Assembly (NCBI RefSeq): GCF_005239225.2
Contig: NC_133296.1
Location: 7,998,001 to 8,062,000, forward strand
Reading direction: 5' to 3'
From: Populus alba
Taxonomy: Eukaryota > Streptophyta > Magnoliopsida > Malpighiales > Salicaceae
DNA: 64,000 bases
Program-made: the position numbers and the translations under genes
In this document: one piece after another, positions 43,332 to 54,511 of the stretch
Numbering within the stretch: the first letter of the stretch is position 1
How the letters are laid out: every line of letters begins with the position of its first letter
Notes under the pieces: generated by a model
Database searches by the model: none
What the model was told of the DNA's origin: nothing
What the model saw: only the letters and a program-made list of their open reading frames with translations

Positions 43332-46300
43332 TAAAAGGATTTCACGAATGATTTGGTGAATAACTTAATTGATATTTATTGCACACTATTGCCTATATAT
43401 ATTACAGAACATGTAACTATGTAAGGAATGCTAGTAAAGGAATATACACGGATGCAGCTATTTAGAAAACATAATAAAACAGAGGTGTTAAACATAGAAT
43501 GAGATCATTGATGAGCTGAAGTCATGGTGTAGATCCCTGATAAGCTGAAGTAATGGTATTTTCCTTATACGACCCCTCAAAATAGACGTTCCATCAGCAA
43601 CGTGGATTTTGTCATGTAATAGAGTGAAATGAGACCTGGCGAGAGGCTTGGTTAGTAAATCTGCAAGCTGGTCGTCCGTGTGAACATGAGCAACACGCAA
43701 TTGGCCCCGATGAACAAAGTCGTGGACAAAGTGAAGGGCAATAGCGATATGCTTCATTCATGAATGAAGAACAGGATTAAGGCTAAGTTGAGTAGTACCA
43801 ACATTATCACAGAGTAGGAGAAGAGGTGCAAGTAACGTGAGCCCAAGTTCATCAAGAAGAGATTTTATCCATGCAATATCAGAAGCAGCAGTGGTAAGTG
43901 CCCTATACTCAACTTCTGTAGAGGAACGAGCCACAGCCTTATGTTTTCTGATGGGCTAGCTGATAGGATTAACACCTAGGAAAATGATGTATGTTGTGGT
44001 GGACTTGTGATCATCAAGATCACCACCCCAGTCAGCATCAGAGAACCCCCGAAGCATAGGATTGGACTGGTAGCGTAACAAGAGACCAAAGTGAATTGTT
44101 TGTTTGACATAGCGCAAGAGACGTTTAACATGTTGCTAGTGCGTTACTGATGGTTTTTTGCATGAATTGAGCAAGGCGATTGACTGCAAAGCCCAGGTCA
44201 GGACGAGTAAGGGAAAGATATTGGAGAGAACCAATGGTACGTCTGTATTCAGTGGCATCACAACCAGCTGAACCATCATTAAACAGGAGTTTAGTAGACA
44301 CAGACATAGGGGTGTGAACTGTCTTTGCACCAGTCATGTTTAACCTAGAAAGAAGATCATGAATATACTGATTCTGTGACAGAAACAAACCTTGCTGAAC
44401 TGGAATGACCTCTACCCCAAGAAAATAGTGCAAGTCACTAAGCTCTTTTAAAGACAAAGTTGCATCTAAGGAGTTAACAACATGCTACAGAAAGGAGTTG
44501 TTATTGCTGGTGAGAATTAAATCATCAACGTAGACCGGTACATAGAGCAAAATACCATCTTGAGCAAAAATAAACAAGGAGTTGTCTGATTGTGAATTAA
44601 AGAATCCCAGGGCAAGGAGGCTAGAACGTAAGGCAGTATACCAGGATCTAGGCGCCTTCTTGAGGCCATAAATGGACTTCTGAAGAGAATAAACATGATG
44701 ACAATGAGACTGATCAATGAAGCCAGCAAGTTCATGCATAAACACCTGCTCATTTAACTGAACGTGAAGAAACGCATTGTTAACATCCAGCTGCTTGAAA
44801 GACCAATTATGTGACAGTGCAATAGAGAGAATGAGATGAATAATGGTTGGTTTTATGACTAGGCTAAAGGTCTTAGTATAGTCGACACCCGGCCTTTAAT
44901 TAAATCCCTTAACTATAAGACGTGCCTTGAAGCGATCCACAGTACCATCTGGATGATGTTTAATCCTAAACACCCATTTACAGCCAATTAAATTGGTAGC
45001 AGAAGGGTGAGGGACCAGACGCCAAGTGCTATGAGAGACTAAAACAGTGAATTCTGCTACCATGGCCTTACACCACCTGGGATCTTTGAGAGCCTAAGAG
45101 ACGCAGGTGGGATCCAATGGCGGGTCAAAAGGATGCTTGGTGGTGACTGAGAGTTGCTTAGGACAGAAGATATTATTTTAAGCTCAAGTGACCATGGGAT
45201 GTGTTCGGCCAGGCAGTGCAGGGGTAGCTAGAAAAGGAGAGACAGAGGAGGATGAATTATTAAGAGGAGAAGATGAGGACATACCTGGTGTAGGAGAAGG
45301 AGGCACGGTTGCTGCACCATCATACACGAGAGGTATGGTGATAAGAGTCTCTAATGGAACCATGCAGACTGGAGGAACAGGAGAAGGAGAGGAAGATGAT
45401 TAACACTATATGGCAGAAGGAGGATCGGTCGAAGGTGGTGCTAGTTTCAAGGGAAAAATGCTTTCATCAAAGGTGACATGGCGAGATAAATAAATCTTAC
45501 CGGTGTGAAGATTCAGACATTGAAATGCATGTTGGGTGAGGGAGTACTTGAGAAAAACACAAGGTTGGGATTTAGATTGAAATTTATTTGCACGATATGG
45601 AACAAGCCATGGATAACATTGACAACCAAAAGTGCACAACTTTTGGTAGTCAGGAACCCGACCAAATAACACTTTAAAAGGACTTTGACGTGAGTATAAG
45701 ATAATGGGAAGACGATTAATAAGATAGAATTTTATGGCCAAGGCATAAGTCCAGTAAGTGGAAGGAGCCGAAGCATGATTAAGAGAGCCATACCAGTGTC
45801 GACAATATATAGATGATGGTGTTCAACGGTGCCATTTTGTTGGGGAGTATATGGAGCAGTAGTAAAATGGTTAATACCACGAGCAGTAAGGATAGGTCTA
45901 AGTTTGATAAATTCACCACCATTGTCAGAATAAAAATTTTTAATTTTTCTAGAAAGCTGATTTTCAACCATAGTGGTAAATTGGAACAAATATAGAAGAC
46001 ACATTCAACTTGTTATACATAGGATAAACCAACAATACTTGGTAAAATGATCGACAAAGAGTACATAATAGCGGTAGCCATCAACAGAAGGAACCGGTGA
46101 TGGTCCCCAAACATCAGCATACAAATATTCGAGAGGATTATAACTTGTAAGGGAAGTAACACTAAAAGATAGTTTGTAGGATTTATTGCACCGACACGAA
46201 ACACACGATAATGAAGACTTAGAGGGGGACACAGGTAAGTGATAACTACTAATAAGAGAGGATAAAGTTTGTGAACTGGGATGTCCCAACCTATGATGCC

Positions 46301-47368
46301 AACAATCAAAAGAAGTACGAGTTCCATCCAAAGTGATAACATGAGCTTGCAATGAGGGAGAACATAGTTCCACTGGATAAACTCCATCTTCACACCTACC
46401 ATGCATGAGTACTGCCCCCGTTTTCGAATCCTTCACAAGGTAAAAGAATGGGTGAAATTCAACAACAACATTGTTATCGAGAGTAAACTTGTGAACAGAG
46501 ATCAAGTTCTTATGAATGAGGGGCACATGCAGGATTTCTTTTAAGTTAAAAGGGCGAGAAGGAGAAGAGACAGTGGTAGAACCAATATTAACAATGTGCA
46601 AACCTGTACCATCACCAAGAACCACCTCATCCTAGCCATCATACTCAGAGTGAATGGAGAGATTAGCCAAGTCAGACATGATATTGTGAGAGGCAGCGGA
46701 GTCAAGAAGCCATTTTTCTTTTGATGGAGCCGAAGAAGTAGTATAATTGGCAGTGGGTGAAGACTGCAGTTTGATACAATTCTTGGCAGTATGACCAGGA
46801 CGGTCACATATTTGGCACACAACAAAGGGTCGTTTGGGAGAAGCAGTGTTGGAGAAATTCTGTTTGAAACGATTCTTATTGTTTCTGAAACGCGGATTAG
46901 AAGACCTCCGTTGAGAGGTGTTTATAGTGACAACCAGTGTTGAAGAAGAGTGGGCATCCATGCATTTGAGATATTGTTCATGACCAATCAATAGGTCATG
47001 TAATTCTACAAAGGATAAGGCAGTTTCTCTTGTGTGTATGGGTGCCACCATATCTCTAAACTCAAAGCCAAGTCCATTAAGCACATATAATGTCAAATCA
47101 TCATCTGAAACGGTTGCATCAATCAGAGAGAGTTAACAATGTAACTCACTCTAATACTATAAAAAGATTTCACGAATGATTTGGTGAATAACTTAATTGA
47201 TATTCATTGCACAGTATTGCCTATATATATTACAGAACATGTAACTGTGTAAGGAAAGCTAGTAAAGGAATATATACGGTTGCAGCTATTTAGAAAACAT
47301 AATAAAACAGAGGTGCTAAACATAGAATGAGATAATTGATGAGCTGGAGTCATGGTATTTTCCTTATA
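43332..47368 (-). mobile_element. Older copia element, 4.0 kb, internally deleted, with TA...TA termini
   Basis: LTRs 43332-43569 (238 bp) and 47160-47368 (209 bp), flanked by the 5 bp duplication GCTTC (43327-43331 and 47369-47373). About 10 substitutions in 195 aligned bases, plus a 29 bp extra segment in the left LTR. On the minus strand the LTR runs TATAAGG...TTTTA. The primer site after it is degenerate (TAGTATTAGAG). The N-terminal part of gag is missing. Lies only 60 bp from the young copia element, same orientation. Confidence 0.88.
43488..47096 (-). pseudogene. Decayed copia gag-pol
   Basis: Readable pieces in order: gag C-terminus with zinc knuckle CQICDRPGHTAKNC and protease LLDSAASHNIMSD (47096-46632); pre-integrase finger and integrase start (46625-46005: HHRLGHPSSQTL, FVDHFTKYCW); integrase core SDNGGEFIKLRP, TPQQNGTVEHHH (46004-45732); integrase C-terminus (45741-45406); RT pieces (about 45060-44125: YGLKKAPRSWY, YVDDLILT); RNase H end with DDQLADLLTKPLARSHF (43757-43488). 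Interrupted by many stops and shifts. The protease has DSAA for D(S/T)GA. Confidence 0.85.
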
Positions 47369-47373
47369 GCTTC

Positions 47374-48224
47374 TACCCCAATGGAATTATTTCACAGATG
47401 AGTTGATTACTGGTTTTGCTTTTTACGCTTGTTTTCCCTCTTATCTCGAATCCCTATCATCGTTGCTTTGGACAGGATCCAAGGTGTGTGGGTTGATTAG
47501 CTTCCAAAAACTGTTATGGGTGAAGACTTCATAAGGAGATTTGTTGATTTGGAAGATTCAATCATAACAATATTTTCCAAATAAGTTTATGCAGTTAAAG
47601 CACCAGGTTTATCACAATGCCATTATAATTATGGTGCATGCAGACTTGGCTCTGAAGGGACAAACAGACTGGTAAATATAGTTAAAGAAAAGCAACACAA
47701 CAAGGCTTTCAAACATTGAAACGAGACTTTGTTTACAGCGCAAGTATTACCAAAAGCAGTAGCAGAGGCACAATTTATGTTATCAGAAAGGATTTAATGG
47801 GAAAACAATGATGAGCGGGTTCTTGAGGTAGCTTTCTTGAATGAGACCTTTCATCGGGATCGGACATTAATCACCAGAAAAAATCATCGGGTTATTTTTA
47901 CTAGAAAAAATCAATTTGATTACCAGAAGATTAGCTAATTATACAAGACACAAACTTTGGCCCACAGTCCCAAGAAAGTTACGAACCTCATCTAGCTCTA
48001 TCTATTATTTGGGATTTTATAGACTGGAATATCCCTGAATATTCGAAATATTTTTTTGTAAATCTAATATGATCATTCGGTGTATTAAATACTTCTGTCA
48101 GCTTTGTAAGTAATGCAGCAAAGAAAGAATACAAACGATGACAGAAATAGTGTCGCTCCTGAATTACAGTGAAAAGACGGCGAAGATGCACCACAAAAGA
48201 AAAACTAAAATTCGCTCAGAATGC

Positions 48225-48227
<3 letters not shown>
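47374..48227. other. Host spacer, possible old gene scrap
   Basis: Open pieces on the plus strand (GEDFIRRFVDLEDSI; QVLPKAVAEAQFMLSERI) are separated by stops. I do not recognise them. No intact gene. Confidence 0.35.

Positions 48228-48279
<52 letters not shown>
48228..48279. repeat. (TA)n microsatellite
   Basis: About 26 TA units. Directly precedes the second copy of the duplicated host segment. Confidence 0.97.
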
Positions 48280-48283
<4 letters not shown>

Positions 48284-48296
48284 GTGTGGTTCTTTA

Positions 48297-48425
48297 ACAC
48301 CATGCAGGAAACGTGCTTCGTCTTTTGGTGGCTTCCATTTAGCAACTCTTATCCAAAAGGCAGGCAAGTGAATTAATAGACCCCGAAAACCCCACCACTC
48401 TCAATCTGTTCACGAGAGATTTCTA
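48297..48425. repeat. Duplicated host segment, copy 2
   Basis: Same as 34922-35060 (AACACCATGCAGGAAACGTG.. to GTTCACGAGAGATTTC). Diverges beyond 48425. Confidence 0.75.
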
Positions 48426-49940
48426 GAAAAAACCCCTTAACTTTTCTGCTCTTGCAAATCACCACAGTGATTTTTATATGAATTTCTATCCCTCGCCATT
48501 ACCATTCCTTGAACAAGTGTTAAGTAAATTTAGCAAATGATCCCCAAACTAGGAGGGTCCATATGTTATTTCCAAGGTTCTTATAAGGGATTATTACTAA
48601 TATTAAAGAATTGAGAGTTTAGGGTTATCAGTTCGTTACTTCTCTAAAAATTTATGATTTCTATTGAAAATGAAATAAATATTTAATAAAAAGAATTAAA
48701 GAGCTGGAAAATAACTATAAAGCTTATAAATTAATTGTGGTTTAAACATTAGAGGTTATGCAAACCTGAGCGTCTTGTGCAGGATAGCTAGAGGATGTTT
48801 ATTTGAAATGATTTGATTGAATAACATGTCTCAAAGTTAATTAAAAGTATGATTGATATTTTTAGATAAACAAAGATTATTATTCATGTTATATATGGAT
48901 GATCAATTTGTTCAATCAATTAAAGAATAAAAACTATTTGTAATTATTTAAAAAATCTATTTATTACAATTCTGCTATAAATATATGTGTTCGCCACACA
49001 AACACACTTAGGTTCGCTTCGGTGATTCTAGAGGTATATTTTTCTTGAACATTTCAACAAATTCAAAATGATAAGGGACAAGTAATATTTTAATGAAATG
49101 ATTTATTTGCATTAAAGCTTCTTGTTCAATCCCATATTCCCCATATATAAATAAAATTCATAATAGAAATGAAATATAATATAATAATTAATTAGTTATT
49201 ATATAAGTCTTTCAAACAATAAAAAAAAAAAAAGTAAAAATATGGGTGGGAATTATTATTGAAAGAATAAAAAACGGAACATTTTTTTTAATATATAAAA
49301 ATTCTAAATACTAAACTTCTAAATATTTTAGAGTAACAATAAACAAACATAAACAGTAATGTTAACAACTAACATGTAAAATGGATTTATTTTTTCAAAT
49401 TTTAGAGAGAGAAAAAAAGTTCATCTAATAAAAAACATTTTTTTATTAATTTATTTTTGAAAAAAAAATCACCAAACATAGTGACCTACCAATAACTTGT
49501 CGTTAAACCAAACATGTTCAACATGTGTGTGTGTATTTTATTACGATCTACGGGTTCAATAATGCAAAAGAAGGATTCACGTGAATGAAACCAGATGGAG
49601 CTGATTTAGTGTCATTAAGATAGCAATGTATTGTGTTTGTAATTGTGTTTCATTAAATTTTGAAATTTTTTTTTTTTTATTAAAATTGAATACGGTTTGT
49701 ATTTTTTGGATCGTTTTGATGTGTTGATGTTAAAAATAATTTTTAAAAAATAAAAAAATATCATTTACATATATTTCAGCACGAAAAGCTATTTAAAAAA
49801 TAATTGTTATCACACTGCCAAACATGCTCTAAATCTAGACATAACTAGATGCCATATTGGGCTATGTTTTTTTGTAATATATAAATTAAGAGTTTGAAGA
49901 TGTAGGTCATAGATTTTTGTACTGTGTACAACCCTATCTT
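48426..49940. other. AT-rich spacer
   Basis: No gene seen. Contains a dispersed AT-rich repeat at about 49675-49830 (TTTTGATGTGTTGATG core, end CCAAACATGCTC). Confidence 0.6.
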
Positions 49941-49949
49941 ATCCACAAT

Positions 49950-50048
49950 CCACGTGGACCCATATGAACCCTTCTAGCACCTGTTTGTTCATCGGATAAT
50001 GTGACTCGTTATTTCTCCTCCACTAATAAACGCACGTTTTATAAATAG
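49950..50048 (+). promoter_or_regulatory. Promoter-like stretch: G-box and TATA box
   Basis: CCACGTGG (G-box) at 49950-49957 and TATAAATAG at 50040-50048, spaced about 85 bases. Lies 280 bases upstream of the candidate ATG at 50330. Confidence 0.35.
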
Positions 50049-50329
50049 TTGATGAAGACGACAAAAATGGGCCCGCGCTGCCCAGCTATTATTGGGGAAA
50101 GGGTCAGACGCTGCAGTCGACACAGCTTATCAATTATCAAGGACAGCGCCCTGAATAATTTTTTTTTTAAAGTTCGCACTTTTTAAAAAAAAGCAGTAAA
50201 ATAATATAATTAGAATTTTATTTTTGGATAAAATAACATAATTGTGTGGTTGAGAATAACGATTTTTACAAAGTCGCAATTGAAAATAGTGATTTCTAAA
50301 GAAAGTTGTTAAAGTTGCTCTTCTCAACA

Positions 50330-51040
50330 ATGACATGTACTGGACGAAAAGCATGTTCTTCTTCCAAAGGTTTTTCTAATGGTTAATAAGCGAAAGGAAG
50401 CACTGTTTTGACCTTAATTTTTTGGAAAAAAACAAAGTATTTTACTATGAACACTCACAAATCATTTAGTGTTTTTTTTCTTTCATTTTGGTTATCAAAT
50501 AATTTTCTCCTTGATTAAGTCTTTTCATTGCAAAATTGATAGTTAATTGCTTGTGATTTATTAACCAATAGCAAAATTGAGAGAGAAAAGGCAATAGTTA
50601 AAAATGCAAAATTGAAGTTTCATTATATTAAATGCTATAATCCCTTTTCTTTCTTGAGAAAAGCCTGAGTTTCTTTTCCTTGTATGATTGATGATCAGGT
50701 GTGAATATTGAGGGAAGTGATGACACAAAGCGAGGATTTAAATTCGGAAAATTTGTGGAAAGAACAAGTTACAATCTTGTGATCGGAGAAAGAAATCCAT
50801 CAAAGAGAATGCAATTCTCTCCTTCAGGTAATTAAAAGATTAATCAAAATTGTTCATCTCCTTCTCATGCATGAATATCTGGGAGGGACAACCACCAAAA
50901 TAAGAAAATGTTGTCAGGTTTCTTCTGCCTCCATTCGCCTCAAAACTGACACAGCTTTCCATCAACTTGTTGCCACGTCTGTTGTCGTGTTTGCTGGCCT
51001 GGTTCATTGGATTTTGTCTCTTCGTTCTTACCCGTTTTAG
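50330..51040 (+). CDS. Candidate three-exon small protein, 107 aa, C-terminal membrane segment
   Basis: Not recognised. Possible exons 50330-50369, 50699-50827 and 50886-51040 join in phase without a stop (324 nt). The middle exon has a good acceptor (GATGATCAG) and donor (CAG|GTAATT) and reads EGSDDTKRGFKFGKFVE then RTSYNLVIGERNPSKRM. The last exon reads TKIRKCCQVSSASIRLKTD followed by a hydrophobic stretch (FHQLVATSVVVFAGLVHWIL) and ends SLRSYPF. The first donor (AAAG|GTTTTT) is weak, so the real 5' exon may be elsewhere. A TATA box and G-box lie upstream. Could also be the relic of a larger gene. Confidence 0.3.
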
Positions 51041-51104
51041 ATCATGTGTGGCAGTATGGTAGCGGTTGCTTTTTAAATAGCTTTTCATGTCGAAATACAT
51101 GTCA

Positions 51105-51240
51105 ATGATATTTTTTTATTTTTAAAAAATTATTTTTGATATCAGCATATTAAAATGATCCAAAAAATACAAACACTCAATTTAAAAAAAAAAATTTTAA
51201 TTTAATGAAACACAAGTTGAAAAACACAGCCAAACACTAC
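51105..51240. repeat. AT-rich dispersed repeat
   Basis: Inverse-oriented relative of the repeat at 49675-49830 and 56240-56400 (GATATCAGCATATTAAAATG; end AGCCAAACACTACC). Non-coding. Confidence 0.5.
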
Positions 51241-51552
51241 CATTGATGTCTTTGTCTAAAATTACACGTCGATGGTTGCATCTTGGTGATCTAGAATGGG
51301 GCTTCCTCACCCTTGCCCAAGTCCATCTAAAGGATTTATGGGCTCTTGAGATGAAATTTTGTCCGCACAAGACCTCTATCTCAAAGGCCCAAGACCCTTT
51401 TTCTTATGTTGATTTTCTGTTTGTGCTTGACTGTAAAAATTAGAATCTCAATTGTATTCTTTCATGGAAATCTTGGAAATCAACACCATATTAAATAAAT
51501 AAAAGAAAATAAAAATCATATGTGATGCATGCTAATTGGGAGAGTAGGTGAA

Positions 51553-51900
51553 GAGTTTGTTCAAACCCAAAATTGTTATATTGATACCTCAAGCACTCCA
51601 ATTGCTTCACTTGGACCTGTTTTGTGTAATGAGGGTAACTAGCCTCTATGGTAAGAATTATGCATTTGTAGTTGTTGATTGTTCAAGATTCATAAGGATA
51701 ATATTCTTACCCACAAGGATAGGACTCTTCAAGGTTCTAAAAACATTTGCAATAGAATTCAAAATGAAAAAGGATTTGCGATTTGAATAAACAAGAGTGA
51801 CCATGGATGGTAGAAGTTTTGTTAGCTTTGGTCTTTTAAAATTTATGCATTTAAAATGGTTCGAGAATCTATGCATGTGATGTTGTATGAATCTAACTTT
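51553..51900 (+). pseudogene. Copia integrase fragment
   Basis: The plus strand reads FKPKIVILIPQALQLLHLDL, YGKNYAFVVVDCSRFIRIIF and then RESMHVMLYESN. These match the order of the copia integrase start (LELLHMDLFGP, GGKYYGFVIVDDFSR) and its later ESMHV..D.SN phrase. Most of the core between is missing. SIRE-like wording is an impression. Confidence 0.6.
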
Positions 51901-52689
51901 TTATGGGTGAAATGTCAAAGAAACCTTAGCAAATGTTGATTTTAATAAGATAAACATAAATGGAGAGCATTACATAGTAAAGAATTATGAATCTATAAAA
52001 GAACATTGAAGTACTAAAAATACAAGAAAACTAACAAAACCTATGTCTTGTTTAATTTTTTTAAAAAAAAAATTAAGACATAGCTTCCACCCTTTTTAAG
52101 AAAAAAAAAAATTGCATGCACATGGGCTAGCCTTGTAGGCCTACACGTGCATGGCCTTTTTTTTAATGGGTTTAAACCAATAGCTCACTAACACCCAAGT
52201 GTTTAATCTATTTATATAAAAACTTTTATGGTTATTTTTAAAAATATTATCTTCAATCTTATTTAAAATTTATTAAAATAAATTTTTTTACAATATCAAA
52301 TAAAATTATAGTATTTTTTATAATATTAGTAAGTGCTCTTTTAGGACAACCTTTAATGATTTTTTTTTAATTTTTGTTTTAAAATTGTATTCGGTGTTTT
52401 TTTTTAAATGCTTATTTGAATTATTTTATAATTAAATAAAAAATAAAAAAGTTTTCCTGACAACACGGGAGAAATATATAATTCTTATAATTTTTTATAT
52501 ACCTTCAGAGAAACATTATTGAATTATAATAATTTTTTATTAAAACTTTTTTATATGATTTTGATAAGTTGTTGCATAAAAAATGAATTTTATAGTAAAA
52601 ATAAATGTCAAAAAAAGGAAGCACATTAATAATAACATAAAAGTTTTTTAATTCAAGAGAAACTTTTTTATCTTTATTTCAAATTGTTC

Positions 52690-52728
<39 letters not shown>

Positions 52729-53340
52729 TTCAGTTTTATAAAATAAAAATATAACACTAAAAAATATATTTTTTTATATAAAAAACTAGATTAATAAGAA
52801 AAGAAAGGAATTTTACTAGAAAATTATTTTGTTTGAATGGAATTAAAATTATTATTTTTCTTATAAAAAAATTATTCACATATAATGTATAACAAAATTG
52901 AATTGCTCTCCATGTAAAATCAAATATCTTAATCCATATGTATCTCTTTACTTCTCGATTTAGTTTTTAGATAGCATCAACAATTTTTTTTAGTATTTAT
53001 TAAGACATATGGTTCTCAAATTATCTTATTAAAAGAATGCATTGACTTTTCAATTAACAATTAAATTTTTTTCTTGATACTAAAGAACATGTTAACTACA
53101 CTTGCATAATGTTTTTCTATGTTAAAAAATTAACTTTTGATCTAATCTAAAGTGGACTGTGGATAAGTTGACTAGTTATTGAACTAAGGGTTGTTAAAGC
53201 TTTATTTCAACATATTTACTATTTGTAAAGAGCTTGGAGCTTGGCTGCTTTTTATTTTTTGTCTCTTTGCTAACTCTTTTCCTAAACAATAGCTTCTTTA
53301 TTTTTGTCGTTATTATCCTCTCTATCTTTTTTCTTCTTAT
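51901..53340. other. AT-rich spacer
   Basis: No gene seen. Includes a (TA)n tract at 52694-52726. Confidence 0.6.
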
Positions 53341-54160
53341 TGTAACACCCCATATTTTTATACAAAATCTCACCAATATTTTTCAAAACATTAATGAAAA
53401 TGAGTTAAATTTATACACACACAAACACTTACAAATTCAAATCTCTTTTTTTTTACCATCACATTTACTTCAACATAAATTTATATGTTGTATGCCATTG
53501 AACTCTCTATCTTGATTAATAAATTATATATCCTTATATTCTTCTTATCATCAATTATTTATTGTCATGTTTCTATTAAAACATTTTTCATGCTTTTTAC
53601 ACCATTCTATATTTGAGAGAAGATTAATTAACATTTGTATTGTTTCGATACAGATATTTCAACACATTTCAATATTTGATTTGCATTCACAATATTACCA
53701 AGTCTTCACTTATTATATATTCTTTCTAATAACAAAATCCATTTCATATTTCACAATAATCTAAAAGATTATTTAAAAGATTTATTGGGTTTGAGAAAAT
53801 CTTATTAGTCTCTCTTATACAGGGACCTATCCAAAAATTTGTCCTCCCACATCATGCATAAGACACATTCCTATAATCTCCACAAAGATGCCTCAAGCAT
53901 ACCATCAATTCATTTATTAATCCATTAGAATTTCTCATAGTTCATTCCTAGTCAATTATATTGATATTTGTTTTTATTTCAATATTATACTATATGATCG
54001 ACATGATGGATGCATAGAGGAATTTCACACAAAAAAGTTTAATTTACAAATATTAATTAAGTAAGGTTGCATAATTAAAATATCATAGAAGGAAATTATT
54101 ACAACATAATACTGAAATTACATAAACTATATACCTAACAAAATATAATCTAATAATTAG
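53341..54160. other. Spacer with LTR-like start
   Basis: TGTAACACCCCATATTTTT at 53341 resembles the start of many plant LTRs. No matching end or partner is visible. Frames at 53234-53764 have low-complexity hydrophobic translations and are not supported as genes. Confidence 0.3.
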
Positions 54161-54164
54161 GCCA

Positions 54165-54330
54165 TGTTTGTTTCCCAGAAAGTAGTTTCCGGGAAACCAT
54201 TTTCCAAACTTTCTTGTGTTTGTTTGTCATTAGAAAAGTTGATCAACGAAAAATATTTTCCGGTCAATTTCAGTCAAAGAAAAATTTGACTTGATTTTCA
54301 GGAAAATGTTTTTCCTTAATGTAAAAACGG
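54165..54330. repeat. Dispersed repeat with GGAAAC/TTTTCC words
   Basis: GCCATGTTTGTTTCCCAGAA..GTTTCCGGGAAACCATTTTCC..GGAAAATGTTTTTCC. This style is a common plant MITE or repeat family. The other terminus is not clear. Confidence 0.4.
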
Positions 54331-54472
54331 TTTCACTAAATGAGATGGACTTGTAAAAATTATAACATTTAAAAGTAAAATTAGATATTAATTTATTATT
54401 TCATAAATGTATTTTCCAAACTAACATAATCAATATAATATTTGTAGTGATTCTAAATTTTCACCACCATAT

Positions 54473-54474
<2 letters not shown>

Positions 54475-54509
<35 letters not shown>
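54475..54509. repeat. (TA)n microsatellite
   Basis: About 17 units. Confidence 0.95.

Positions 54510-54511
<2 letters not shown>

Noticed and set aside
53341..53360. TGTAACACCCC as an LTR start
   Set aside because: No second copy, end, primer site or target duplication could be found nearby.
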